Positions 26,511 to 34,797 of a stretch of 64,000 bases of DNA are shown piece after piece (within the stretch, counting starts at the first letter, position 1; each line of letters begins with the position of its first letter). Made by a program: the position numbers and the translations under genes. The notes under the pieces are model-generated. The model worked only from the letters and a program-made list of their open reading frames with translations. It had not been told where the DNA came from and did not search any database. The DNA is from Thalassomonas sp. M1454. GTDB taxonomy: Bacteria > Pseudomonadota > Gammaproteobacteria > Enterobacterales > Alteromonadaceae. The stretch lies in assembly GCF_007097525.1 (NCBI RefSeq), contig NZ_VKDD01000009.1, positions 62,001-126,000 on the forward strand, given 5' to 3'.

Positions 26511-26675
26511 TGGTAACTCGGTTACATCGTCACAGCCGTTTTTTTTTACTGGTATAAGATAAAGTCATTAATGCAACCTAACCTATAGAATATATCTATT
26601 AAGTATCTACATTCACTAAAATAGTGACCTTATTGTTTTCCAATTCCTTTCTATGTAAAAGGTCACCATTTTTGA
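26511..26675 (+). repeat. Element-internal long repeat, copy 1
   Basis: About 165 bp that recurs at 31671-31838 in the same orientation. The best-conserved part is 26571-26675, matching through CTATTAAGTA, ACTAAAAT, GTGACCTTATTG and CAATTCCTTTCTATGTAAAA. It contains a 14-bp near-perfect inverted repeat (26618-26631 with 26659-26672, AAAATAGTGACCTT / AAGGTCACCATTTT) and an upstream GTAAC-TCG-GTTAC inverted repeat. It lies ahead of the XRE-family gene and may be a regulatory or replication site. Confidence 0.8.
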
Positions 26676-26683
26676 CTGCAAAC

Positions 26684-26720
26684 ATGATGTCGCAATGATG
26701 TCGTTAACATGGCACCATGT
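26684..26720 (+). promoter_or_regulatory. Candidate operator of the XRE-family gene
   Basis: Two direct repeats ATGATGTCG (26684-26692, 26695-26703) at an 11-bp period are followed by a palindrome ACATGG-CA-CCATGT (26707-26720). They sit 46-80 bp before the XRE regulator, where an autoregulatory site is expected. Binding is inferred. Confidence 0.5.
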
Positions 26721-26765
26721 AATCGCTATAGTTAATTCAACTTCTAACTAACAGACATTAAATAC

Positions 26766-27767
26766 ATGAGCCAGGAAACATACCAAATAAACCCAATAAC
26801 CCTGAAATATTACAGAACAAAAGCCAAACTTACTCAGGAAGCTATTGCAGGTGAAAGTCACCTATCAATACGCCAATATCAACGAATAGAGAAAACAGGG
26901 AATACAACAAAACAAAGAGCGGAATGTATTGCAAAGACTTTGAGCCTGGCCATTGATGAGCTACAAGTAGAACCAGACGAAGACGATTCACTTTGGTACA
27001 TTACCAGCCCAAGAACTTATAAAGGCCGCATAGACAATGGTTACTACAGTGCTATCGACGAATTGAGAAAGCTAATTAATTCCTTATCCGTTTTTAATGA
27101 AGATACAGTATCACTCATAATAGATGACTCTAAGTTACCGATTAAAGTCACATTAAATCCCCTATTTGATGACCAAGAATATACTTGGACCTTGCGTCCT
27201 GTGCAGTTCAATGAAATTAAAGGCATTCTCTGGACCGAGCTAAATGACTGGCAAAAATGCTGTTGGGAAGAACAACTAAAAACTCTTAAATATGATATCG
27301 CTAATCAAGTAATATTAAACGGCTCTCCAGTGGTTCCAGAAGGTTCGAAGCTAGGGTTTTATGTTGATTTTGTAAAAAACACTACCACAACGTCTAAACA
27401 TCAAGGGTTTAAATTTTTTGAATCGGATGGAGTTTTTAGAGCGTCACTTGTAGATTGGCTTGAACAGCAAAAAATGATTTCCTGCAACGAATCATGGACA
27501 GCCCCTTCAACGATAGTAGTGTCAAATTTCAGTGACGATGATGAAGATATCAATAAAATAATTATTACAAGAGTATCTCTTGATAAGTCAGGTTCTTTTC
27601 ATGACGCGCCATGGCCTAGCTCTATCAAGAAAAAAGTGGTTGATTCGATAAACACTTGGAAATACGACAAAAATTCAAAACCAATACCTATTGGTATTGG
27701 CGAGAATTGCTTTGATGAAATCATTCCGGTGATGGAACCAGAGCATCAATTAGAAACTTTAACTTAA
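26766..27767 (+). CDS. XRE-type helix-turn-helix protein with long unknown C-terminal region
   Basis: 333 residues. Residues 10-60 form an XRE/Cro-like HTH (LKYYRTKAKLTQEAIAGESHLSIRQYQRIEK). The remaining 270 residues match no family I know. They contain a conserved-looking tryptophan-rich centre (EYTWTLRPVQFNEIKGILWTELNDWQKCCWEEQL). Simple repressors are much shorter, so the protein probably senses or does something through the C-terminal part. It is followed after 13 bp by a 30-codon gene with its own ribosome-binding site and then a terminator, giving a two-gene operon. Upstream are direct repeats, a palindrome and one copy of the long repeat. Confidence 0.75.
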   Translation: MSQETYQINPITLKYYRTKAKLTQEAIAGESHLSIRQYQRIEKTGNTTKQRAECIAKTLSLAIDELQVEPDEDDSLWYITSPRTYKGRIDNGYYSAIDELRKLINSLSVFNEDTVSLIIDDSKLPIKVTLNPLFDDQEYTWTLRPVQFNEIKGILWTELNDWQKCCWEEQLKTLKYDIANQVILNGSPVVPEGSKLGFYVDFVKNTTTTSKHQGFKFFESDGVFRASLVDWLEQQKMISCNESWTAPSTIVVSNFSDDDEDINKIIITRVSLDKSGSFHDAPWPSSIKKKVVDSINTWKYDKNSKPIPIGIGENCFDEIIPVMEPEHQLETLT

Positions 27768-27780
27768 TAAGGAGAATCAC

Positions 27781-27873
27781 ATGAGCAATAAACCAGCACC
27801 ATTTAATGGGCCAAGTAAAACAGGTAACCCGTCAGGTCCAGGTCGTGGTAATAACCTACCGAAAGGTAAATAA
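27781..27873 (+). CDS. 30-residue Gly/Pro/Asn-rich basic peptide
   Basis: The frame starts with ATG preceded by a strong AAGGAG site (27768-27774) and ends just before a terminator, 13 bp after the XRE gene. The sequence (MSNKPAPFNGPSKTGNPSG then PGRGNNLPKGK) is almost devoid of hydrophobic residues, carries a positive charge and is probably disordered. It has no secretion leader. Its ribosome-binding site and operon position support translation. Function unknown; it may be a small partner of the XRE protein. Confidence 0.65.
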   Translation: MSNKPAPFNGPSKTGNPSGPGRGNNLPKGK

Positions 27874-27888
27874 AATGTAAACTAACTG

Positions 27889-27914
27889 AACACCCAGTGC
27901 ACGGGGTGTTTTTT
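27889..27914 (+). terminator. Terminator of the XRE/small-peptide operon
   Basis: Stem AACACCC / GGGTGTT followed by six T residues, 16 bp after the small gene. Confidence 0.88.
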
Positions 27915-27987
27915 CAATTTATATGTATAACTCCAGACTCAATCTGACACTTTAGGTTGCTTGATTGAATAAAATCTGACAGTCTGT

Positions 27988-28000
27988 AATGAGCGAATAA
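27988..28000 (+). repeat. 13-bp direct repeat flanking the lipoprotein gene (left copy)
   Basis: AATGAGCGAATAA occurs here and again at 28491-28503, on either side of the small lipoprotein gene. It may be a trace of insertion or a dispersed repeat. Confidence 0.6.
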
Positions 28001-28031
28001 CGGTCAGTTGATATTAGAAAGGAATCTTGTT

Positions 28032-28475
28032 TTGTTCAAACATCTCAACATCATAATAATTTCTTGTTTGTTAATCTCATGTACAGGTGAAACTAGTAAA
28101 GAATCAAATATTAAATGGCAAGATGTAGCATTCATTGACATTAAGCTGATAGACCAATTAGCAAGAAATTATGCAATATTACAAATGCCTGAGCTTGATG
28201 GTACGGAAATTAAATTGGTTCAAGTAAATGCTATGTACCAACCCAAAGTTAATAAACCTGATTTAAGCGTAACTTTTTTACACGAAAATTCTTTAAAAGA
28301 GTTTGAGCAAAATAAAACGCTTAAGAATCTAGAAGCTAACTACCAAACAACCAGTGTTATGGAGTTTGTTAAAGTTCACTTTGATGAGAGTGGCGAACCT
28401 ATAGAGCTCAGTATCCAAGAAGTTTTACTTCAAGGTGGAGAGAAAGAATTTAGAGATACATATGATTCTTTCTAA
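28032..28475 (+). CDS. Small predicted lipoprotein of unknown function
   Basis: I place the start at the TTG at 28032, since AGGA lies about 8 nt upstream; this gives 147 residues. The N terminus (MFKHLNIIIISCLLISCTGE) is a lipoprotein signal with a lipobox LISC, so the mature protein would be lipid-anchored at the Cys. The mature part is soluble, acidic and mixed alpha/beta, with no recognised domain. It stands alone, flanked by copies of a 13-bp direct repeat, and could be a recently acquired unit. It is not near enough to the peptide-export cassette to be called its immunity protein, although a lipoprotein in that role is conceivable. Confidence 0.65.
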   Translation: MFKHLNIIIISCLLISCTGETSKESNIKWQDVAFIDIKLIDQLARNYAILQMPELDGTEIKLVQVNAMYQPKVNKPDLSVTFLHENSLKEFEQNKTLKNLEANYQTTSVMEFVKVHFDESGEPIELSIQEVLLQGGEKEFRDTYDSF

Positions 28476-28490
28476 CTTATATTAGGCAGC

Positions 28491-28503
28491 AATGAGCGAA
28501 TAA
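28491..28503 (+). repeat. 13-bp direct repeat flanking the lipoprotein gene (right copy)
   Basis: Exact second copy of AATGAGCGAATAA, 503 bp after the first. Confidence 0.6.
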
Positions 28504-28584
28504 GAGACCTTCCGAGTATTAATTTACAAGGAACCAGTAACTGTTACAGCCACTGATTCCCTTGCTAAACTAATGTAAGGTATA

Positions 28585-28875
28585 TTAAGAAATCACGGTC
28601 ATTTCATTTAATGTAAACTCTTCAACTGCCCCTTCAGTGGCTGCCATATAATCAGCTAAGTGTTGGTTAGCCATATGCGTTTGCCACAATTCTCTTGTTT
28701 CCCAATTTTCATAAAAAACAAAATGGGCAGGATTATCATTATCTTGGTGTAAATCGTAATTAATACACCCTTCTTCTTTACGAGTAATGTCGATAAGCTT
28801 TAAAAGCTCACTTTTAACTAAGTCAACTTTATCAGGGTTTGCTTTTATATTTGCTACTATAGTTAATTTTGCCAT
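28585..28875 (-). CDS. ABM-domain monooxygenase-like protein (YgiN type)
   Basis: 96 residues, a full single antibiotic-biosynthesis-monooxygenase (ABM) domain: MAKLTIVANIKANPDKVDLVKSEL, then CINYDLHQDNDNPAHFVFYENWE and MANQHLADYM. These small dimeric ferredoxin-fold proteins act on quinols or reactive aldehydes without cofactors; the exact reaction cannot be assigned. It follows a zinc-type alcohol dehydrogenase in the same direction at 33 bp, and both are divergent from a LysR regulator, a common arrangement for electrophile/quinone stress modules. Confidence 0.9.
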   Translation of the reverse strand: MAKLTIVANIKANPDKVDLVKSELLKLIDITRKEEGCINYDLHQDNDNPAHFVFYENWETRELWQTHMANQHLADYMAATEGAVEEFTLNEMTVIS

Positions 28876-28908
28876 GTTGATATTCTCTCTATTGTGTATT
28901 GTGTGGTT

Positions 28909-29934
28909 TTAAAAGTCTTCTAGTACAATCTTTCCTATTGATTTTCCTGATTCCAACTCCTTGTGTGCTGCTTGTAAGTTTTCAGCGTTGATCGTTCCTA
29001 AATGCTTACCTACTGTGGTTTTAATATAGCCTTGGTCAATTAATTCACTTACTTTATTTAGTAAAGTATGTTGCTCATCGATATCTGTTGTCTGGTACAT
29101 TGAACGAGTAAACATAAACTCCCAATGCAGTGATAAGCTTTTAGGCTTTAACTTGGTAATGTCTAATGTCTCTGGATCATCAATTAAAGCTATCTTTCCC
29201 ATAGGTACTAATAAATCAATATAACTATCTAAATATGAGTCGGTATGCGTTAGGCTAGCTACATGAGTAACTTTGCCAATATTTAGTGCTTCAATTTGCT
29301 CGGTTAATGACTTTGTGTGGTCAATGATATAGTCAGCGCCTAGCTTTTTAACCCACTCCATAGAGCTTTCACGCGATGCAGTAGCAATAACTGTTGCCCC
29401 TGTAAGGACACTAGCGAGCTGGACTAAAATTGAGCCTACACCACCTGCGGCACCAACAATTAATAAAATATCGTTTGATGATTCTGTTAAGTTAGGCAGT
29501 TTCTGTTTAATTGCTAAACGCTCAAATAGTAACTCCCAAGCGGTGATAGCAGTTAAAGGTATAGCAGCAGCTTCACTATTAGATAAGGATTTAGGCTTTT
29601 GTCCGACAATTCTTTCATCAACCAGTTGATACTCTGCATTGCTTCCTTGTCGGTTTAAGTCGCCAGCATAATAAACCATATCTCCTAGTTTAAAATGGCT
29701 GACTAATTCGCCCACTCCTACAACTTCGCCAACAGAATCCCAACCTAATACCTTATATTGACCGTTTTCAGCAGATACATTTTGACGAATTTTATAATCA
29801 ACAGGGTTAACTGCTACTGATTTAACTTGCACTAATAAATCATACCCAGAAGCAACAGGTTGTTCTAATTCTATATCGTTCAGAGACAAAGCATCATTAA
29901 TAGGAAGTGATTTTGTATAACCAATGGCTTTCAT
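28909..29934 (-). CDS. Zinc-type alcohol dehydrogenase / quinone oxidoreductase family protein
   Basis: NAD(P)H-dependent medium-chain reductase. The ATG at 29934 (MKAIGYTKSLPIND, 341 residues) is chosen because GGAG lies about 9 nt upstream; the frame is open 24 bp further. It has a GroES-like N-terminal half (VNPVDYKIRQ, VLGWDSVGEVVGVG) and a Rossmann half with VGAAGGVGSILVQLA. The catalytic zinc cysteine/histidine set of true alcohol dehydrogenases is lacking, as in the quinone oxidoreductase/ZADH group. It is probably co-transcribed with the ABM gene and controlled by the divergent LysR gene. Confidence 0.9.
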   Translation of the reverse strand: MKAIGYTKSLPINDALSLNDIELEQPVASGYDLLVQVKSVAVNPVDYKIRQNVSAENGQYKVLGWDSVGEVVGVGELVSHFKLGDMVYYAGDLNRQGSNAEYQLVDERIVGQKPKSLSNSEAAAIPLTAITAWELLFERLAIKQKLPNLTESSNDILLIVGAAGGVGSILVQLASVLTGATVIATASRESSMEWVKKLGADYIIDHTKSLTEQIEALNIGKVTHVASLTHTDSYLDSYIDLLVPMGKIALIDDPETLDITKLKPKSLSLHWEFMFTRSMYQTTDIDEQHTLLNKVSELIDQGYIKTTVGKHLGTINAENLQAAHKELESGKSIGKIVLEDF

Positions 29935-30060
29935 TATTGATCTCCTGATTCGCTGCACACTTATTAAGCGAGATAATTAGTAAGGATTAATGATAGAAGA
30001 TAGACTGGGAAACAAAAAGATTATAATATTTGATTTATTATCAAATAATTTTTGACAACC

Positions 30061-30996
30061 ATGAAGTTAGAAGATCTGAATGTAATTTTAAAAGTTGCTG
30101 AGTTTCGCAATATCACCTTGGCAGCAGAAAGTCTGGATATGAGCAAAGCAACAGCGAGTGCAGCCGTAAAACGTGTCGAACGTTTGCTTGGTGCCGAGCT
30201 ATTTATAAGAACAACTCGCCATTTAAGACTTTCTGTTGTAGGAGAAAGATACATTCCAACGTGCGAACAAGCATTGAAAATGCTAAATCAAGCACAGCAA
30301 AGTATTAAAGATGAATTAGATATCATCGATGGAGAGCTTAGAATTTCAGTTCCATCAGATTTAGGTCGTAATCGAGTTTTATCTTGGTTAGATGAATTCA
30401 TGCAATTCCATCCCAAAATTAGCGTCAGGGTTCATATAAGTGATAGTAATATTGATTTCTATCGAGAACCTGTTGATATAGCTTTGCGTTATGGTTTTCC
30501 AAATGATGCCAACCTATATGGTTTTAAAATATGTAATGTTCCTCGTTTAGTTTGTGCAACACAAGAATATTTAAACAGAAATGGTTCACCCAAACACCCT
30601 AATGATTTAAAGCACCATAATTGTTTACTGTATCAATTACGTGACATCATTTATGACACATGGGAATTTATGCGTGGTAATGAAAAAGTGAAGGTGAAGT
30701 TACAAAGTAATAGAACTTCTAATGATGCTGAACTTGTTAGACGTTGGTGTACTCATGGTAAGGGAATAGCGATTAAATCTAGTTTAGATATGTCCTCTGA
30801 CTTACTCAATGAAAAAATTATTCGATTATTACCTGAATATAAGCCTACACCGACGGAGCTTTGGCTTATTTGTCCAAGCAGACAAACAATAACTCCAGCC
30901 ATGAGGTTACTTCGGGAGCATTTAAAAATTAAATGTGATGAAGTATACGCACAATTAATAGAAAAAAAGATACTAGATAAATCCGACCTTAAATAG
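30061..30996 (+). CDS. LysR-family transcriptional regulator
   Basis: 311 residues from the ATG at 30061 (MKLEDLNVILKVAEF). The winged HTH at residues 1-60 (NITLAAESLDMSKATASAAVKRVERLLGAELFIRTTR) is typical, followed by a substrate-binding domain with two alpha/beta lobes. The gene is divergent from the dehydrogenase, with about 125 bp between starts, the classic arrangement for a LysR protein controlling its neighbour. The inducer is unknown but plausibly a quinone or aldehyde. Confidence 0.93.
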   Translation: MKLEDLNVILKVAEFRNITLAAESLDMSKATASAAVKRVERLLGAELFIRTTRHLRLSVVGERYIPTCEQALKMLNQAQQSIKDELDIIDGELRISVPSDLGRNRVLSWLDEFMQFHPKISVRVHISDSNIDFYREPVDIALRYGFPNDANLYGFKICNVPRLVCATQEYLNRNGSPKHPNDLKHHNCLLYQLRDIIYDTWEFMRGNEKVKVKLQSNRTSNDAELVRRWCTHGKGIAIKSSLDMSSDLLNEKIIRLLPEYKPTPTELWLICPSRQTITPAMRLLREHLKIKCDEVYAQLIEKKILDKSDLK

Positions 30997-31156
30997 CTAC
31001 TTTTAATTTATGCTCATCACTAGAATTTTTAGCTATTGGTTAACTGATAACTATTTATGAGCGGCTGTTAATGGCACAGAACGGACTGTCAGGTCGAGTA
31101 CCAACTTGTATCCCACCATGTCAGATCGCATCTAGACTTCTACAATTATAGTCTCA

Positions 31157-31606
31157 TTAAATTTTGTCGACTCGCTCTAGAACAAAATCAAACCCTCTAT
31201 CAACACTACCTTCAAATTTTGAAAATTTCCATAGGTCATTATCAATCACAGCCTTCACGCCACCAGAGCTAGTGCCATACTTAGTGCCTTTAACTAATAG
31301 CAAGCGACAATAGTCGCCATTCATGAAAGTCTGTTTAGCAGCATCATATAGCTCTTTTCCGTGACTTACAGTTAAAGATGCATCACCTAATTCCTTTGAT
31401 AATGGCCTTACTTTCTTAGTGAAAATGCCTTTGCCATGGCTGTAATTGTTATTTTCTCTGTCGATATGATCAGTTTCCGCGGTAAACAAGTAGTGTTCTT
31501 CAGTTTTTGCTATCCATGAGTACTGGTCTCGCTGTGTCGCGCTATATTTTTTTAAAGCTGTTTTAAGGCCGTCAATGTATTTACCTAAGGGCTTTGAAGG
31601 TTTCAT
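31157..31606 (-). CDS. Unknown protein, 149 residues
   Basis: No family recognised. It is soluble and basic at the N terminus (MKPSKPLGKYIDGLKTALKKYSATQ), with a glycine-rich stretch (KGTKYGTSSGGVKAV) and a mixed charged C terminus; no signal peptide or membrane segment. It stands alone downstream of the second long-repeat copy, which may carry its promoter. The 160-bp gap on its left (30997-31156) shows nothing convincing. Confidence 0.6.
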   Translation of the reverse strand: MKPSKPLGKYIDGLKTALKKYSATQRDQYSWIAKTEEHYLFTAETDHIDRENNNYSHGKGIFTKKVRPLSKELGDASLTVSHGKELYDAAKQTFMNGDYCRLLLVKGTKYGTSSGGVKAVIDNDLWKFSKFEGSVDRGFDFVLERVDKI

Positions 31607-31670
31607 TTTATTTCCGATTTAATACGATAACGCACAAGATACCCCATTTAAATATAACTTTACAGTAAAT

Positions 31671-31838
31671 CAATGGTTACATCGGTAACATCGTTGTAGC
31701 TGTTACTTTATAAGGCCTATATAAAAACTTACATGTAACCAAATCTATAGGAAGATATCTATTAAGTACTTACTTTTACTAAAATGGTGACCTTATTGCT
31801 TTTCAATTCCTTTCTATGTAAAAGGTCATCATTTTTGG
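31671..31838 (+). repeat. Element-internal long repeat, copy 2
   Basis: Same orientation and mostly the same sequence as 26511-26675, best from 31734 on. It carries the inverted repeat AAAATGGTGACCTT (31781-31794) / AAGGTCATCATTTT (31822-31835) with a 27-bp spacer and a perfect GTTAC-ATCG-GTAAC palindrome near 31674. It lies between the end of the primase operon and the start of the leftward 149-residue protein gene. Confidence 0.8.
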
Positions 31839-31863
31839 CTTATTATTAAATTACAAGCATGAA

Positions 31864-31884
31864 AAAGGCCCACTTTCGTGAGCC
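31864..31884 (-). terminator. Terminator of the primase operon
   Basis: Minus-strand stem AGGCTCAC / GTGGGCCT with a GAAA tetraloop, followed by T residues, directly after the primase stop codon. Confidence 0.8.
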
Positions 31885-31894
31885 TAACTTTAGT

Positions 31895-34546
31895 TTAAAC
31901 GCTATAGCCACCATCGTCGACGATGTCTGGAAATGAAATTGCATCAACCAATGAGTCGTGCCAAGCCTTATGCCTTTCGGCAACTTGGCGAACCTTAAAT
32001 TGAACCAACTCTTTTAAACTCAGCCCAATAGCATTAGCGAAATCATTCAAGTCGGGAAATTTCTTTCGCCAACGGCTTAATGTATTTTTTTCAGTTTTAG
32101 TCAAAGGTTCATCACCTGAGCACTTACGCCCAACCTTCTTATTTTCAAAATCGGCGACAACAGCGGCATCCTCAAGATAACTAACTTTCGCCTCAACCAA
32201 CTCTCGCTCAGCAACTCCCCACTCACCTCCCACACGCTCAAGGAAATACTCAACACTAGCTTTGTCTGGTAACACTAGCGTACAGGTGCTATCGCTGCCA
32301 GGGTTACGCAATGAACCTCTAAAAGCGTTTTGCATATGAACATTGTGCTCACGCCAGCGAGTAATCTGCGCTTGACTTATATTCAAATGCTCTAACAATG
32401 CAACCTCAACAGGGCTTGGTTTCAAACTGTAAAGCATAACGATAACATTATGTCGGGTTAGGTCGTTTCGACCATGAGTCATTGGGTTTAAGTCAGCAAC
32501 ATCATAGCCTTCCTGTTCTAGCCAGGCAGTCGCATCACCATTTTCCCTACTAGCGTTATTTAGCAGCCATAACGACTCTGTAAGATCACATTCGCGTGCT
32601 ACAGCCGCCGCAATTTTGTTAGATAAATCAGGACGAGCTTCGATTTTATGCTTGCTAAATGTTTTATCCGTAACGCCAATGATTCTGTCGAGACGGTTAG
32701 CAATACCACCAACATGACGACTCGGTAATGGCTGCAAATCAAACTCAACGCCCTGAGTATTTTTTAATAACAATGCAAATATACTGTTTTCAACGTCGTC
32801 AGAGAGTAAACGAACGTTAGCGAAACAATCAAATACTGACGAGTTGAACATTTCGCATTTGTTTATCTTTGGGGTGTTTCCTACATTTAAATAATACCCA
32901 TTGTCATTCTCATCAGGTCGATTCATACAAAAAACCATTTGATTTTCAGTTGATTTTTCTATTATTAAAAAATTACTGTGATTACGGTTAGCCAACACTT
33001 GGTCAATCATTTTCCAGCAATACTTGGTTTCTAAATCATCCTTATTTTCATCACTATAATAGAATGTGCGTCCATTGCTGCTGAGCTCCAGTAATGATAC
33101 AACATAGTGACTCGTGTATTCCCTAGCCGTAGCTTCAAAGTAGCTTAGATAATCCTGAAGGTTTTGTTTCGTCATCTTATCCGCATGAATGCTGTATGCT
33201 TCGGGAACTTCGTCAATCACCAAGTTAGCTTCCGCTAGAGCATCGTTTTCGAAGTTTAATAAGCTCAAAGCTTTGTGTGTAATAAAAATAACCCAATTTT
33301 TATCTTCATTTTCATGGGCACAATATTCATCGATTGCACGATTAAATTGAACGGTTATAGTATCCTCGTGTGCTGTATCATTTATTGTCCGCATAACTGG
33401 AAGTTCATAACTATTGCTTTCACAAAGTTCTCGAATCTCACTTACTCGACTATCCCGCTGCCCCATAGCTTTTTTATTATGCACGGCATAAATAGTAAGG
33501 CCAGTGCGTTGGCAGATATTTTGACACTCAGAGTATGATTTTCCGGAGCCCGGTGGTGCTGAAACCAATGTAATACAACTATTTGACTCACCTAATGTTG
33601 GCTCACGTTCACGCTCAACCCGAGCAACCTCACGCTCTAAATAACGTTTAACTAGAGTTATTCCTTTATCCTGGCGGAAATCATCAACATCTTTATGGTC
33701 TGGACAGAAGATCGCATCTAGACCAGAATGTTTTGCTGATAACCTTCCTGCATCATCGTTATCACCAATTAGAATCAACTCCGGTAGCTCTTGCGCGACG
33801 ACTCTGATATTACCCGCATTTATACCTACGGCTACAGATCTCCCTAAGGCCATATTAGCGGTTATCGCATCCGCGAGACCTTCTACTATAAACTCAGGGA
33901 CTCCATCGCCTACGACCGCGTAAGAGCCTTTCATCGCACCTTCTTCACGGATAATTATGAATTTATTCGAGCCATTAATTTTAGCTGGCGTGATTACCTG
34001 ATAAGCATCATCATTAAGCTTATAAATCAGTAACTCTAGTGGTTTACCTGACTGAAATAAGTCGGCTTTAATCACCGAGTATTCAATGTTGATATCAGCC
34101 GGTGTAAACCCTTTTGCTGTTAAATATGGATGAGCTATATTTTTCACACCGTTAACATATGCGTTTTCGATGCGAGTAAATCGTTGCAGCTTAGTCAGTG
34201 CCTTATCTGCTCGGACTTTATCCCGTTCCACTTTACGCTCTTCCATGGCTTCAAAGTTAAAACCATCAGTTGCATCAAAACCAGTATCGTAGTCAGATAA
34301 ATTGAAGAAAATTTTCTCTGCATAATCACTTAAAGTACACCCCGTACTGTGTAAATAAAAGCCTTTAGCATTGCGATAAACGCGAACAACTGACTTCTCA
34401 CCTGTATCATGCAGTTGCTCGAATTCGCCTTCGCGTAGGTTGATGACAAATTCTAATATTTCATCCGGTTGTTCTAAAATCCAACCGTCATCAACGGCTT
34501 CCTGTAAGTCGCTAAGTAGTTGTTCATTTGTTAGTAAGTTCTGCAT
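31895..34546 (-). CDS. TOPRIM primase fused to a P-loop ATPase/helicase-like domain
   Basis: 883 residues, the likely replication initiator or primase of the element. The N-terminal 200 residues resemble the primase leader region of mobile elements. A TOPRIM domain has Glu 222 (VEGLADAI) and Asp 262/264 (GDNDDAGR). A P-loop ATPase follows with Walker A APPGSGKS (330-337) and Walker B NLVIDEVPEAY near 435. A helix-turn-helix-like segment occurs late (HLNISQAQITRWREHNVHMQNAFRG). Its start overlaps the upstream 54-codon gene by 23 bp, so it is translated as the last member of a cascade of tiny genes. Together with the DUF927 ATPase it suggests autonomous replication after excision. Confidence 0.85.
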   Translation of the reverse strand: MQNLLTNEQLLSDLQEAVDDGWILEQPDEILEFVINLREGEFEQLHDTGEKSVVRVYRNAKGFYLHSTGCTLSDYAEKIFFNLSDYDTGFDATDGFNFEAMEERKVERDKVRADKALTKLQRFTRIENAYVNGVKNIAHPYLTAKGFTPADINIEYSVIKADLFQSGKPLELLIYKLNDDAYQVITPAKINGSNKFIIIREEGAMKGSYAVVGDGVPEFIVEGLADAITANMALGRSVAVGINAGNIRVVAQELPELILIGDNDDAGRLSAKHSGLDAIFCPDHKDVDDFRQDKGITLVKRYLEREVARVEREREPTLGESNSCITLVSAPPGSGKSYSECQNICQRTGLTIYAVHNKKAMGQRDSRVSEIRELCESNSYELPVMRTINDTAHEDTITVQFNRAIDEYCAHENEDKNWVIFITHKALSLLNFENDALAEANLVIDEVPEAYSIHADKMTKQNLQDYLSYFEATAREYTSHYVVSLLELSSNGRTFYYSDENKDDLETKYCWKMIDQVLANRNHSNFLIIEKSTENQMVFCMNRPDENDNGYYLNVGNTPKINKCEMFNSSVFDCFANVRLLSDDVENSIFALLLKNTQGVEFDLQPLPSRHVGGIANRLDRIIGVTDKTFSKHKIEARPDLSNKIAAAVARECDLTESLWLLNNASRENGDATAWLEQEGYDVADLNPMTHGRNDLTRHNVIVMLYSLKPSPVEVALLEHLNISQAQITRWREHNVHMQNAFRGSLRNPGSDSTCTLVLPDKASVEYFLERVGGEWGVAERELVEAKVSYLEDAAVVADFENKKVGRKCSGDEPLTKTEKNTLSRWRKKFPDLNDFANAIGLSLKELVQFKVRQVAERHKAWHDSLVDAISFPDIVDDGGYSV

Positions 34547-34688
34547 TATTCAATTCCTTTGATTTGTAAGTAGCCATTGCATCCAGCGTGGCCATTAGGT
34601 GTTTCGAGTATTTGATACCGAGTAAATCGGCTTCCAGTTTAATTAAGTTAATTACTTTAGGCGGTAGGATTAATCGCATTTCGTGCAT
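34524..34688 (-). CDS. Small protein, 54 residues, possible ribbon-helix-helix fold
   Basis: ATG preceded by AGGAG at about 8 nt. The sequence (MHEMRLILPPKVINLIKLEA, then DLLGIKYSKHLMATLDAM) has a strand followed by two helices, as in small Arc/CopG-type DNA-binding proteins, but that is only a structural guess. It overlaps the primase start by 23 bp and the preceding 46-codon gene by 32 bp in different frames. It is probably translationally coupled, and may regulate or assist the primase. Confidence 0.65.
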   Translation of the reverse strand: MHEMRLILPPKVINLIKLEADLLGIKYSKHLMATLDAMATYKSKELNNAELTNK

Positions 34689-34797
34689 ATTCGTACTCCT
34701 GTAGTAAATTAGCGGCCATCTTGGCCATTGAACAATTTGCCTGCTTAGCTAATCGCAGTAAATGCTTTCTCGTTCGTTTATTTGGTCTTATCTTCAT
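34657..34797 (-). CDS. Small basic protein, 46 residues
   Basis: ATG preceded by AAGGAAA at about 9 nt. The sequence starts MKIRPNKRTRKHLLRLAKQA and is strongly basic at the N terminus, with a helical second half (MAKMAANLLQEYEYARNAI). It overlaps the previous gene by 20 bp and the next by 32 bp. Unrecognised; a nucleic-acid-binding peptide is plausible. Second of three linked micro-genes before the primase. Confidence 0.6.
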   Translation of the reverse strand: MKIRPNKRTRKHLLRLAKQANCSMAKMAANLLQEYEYARNAINPTA

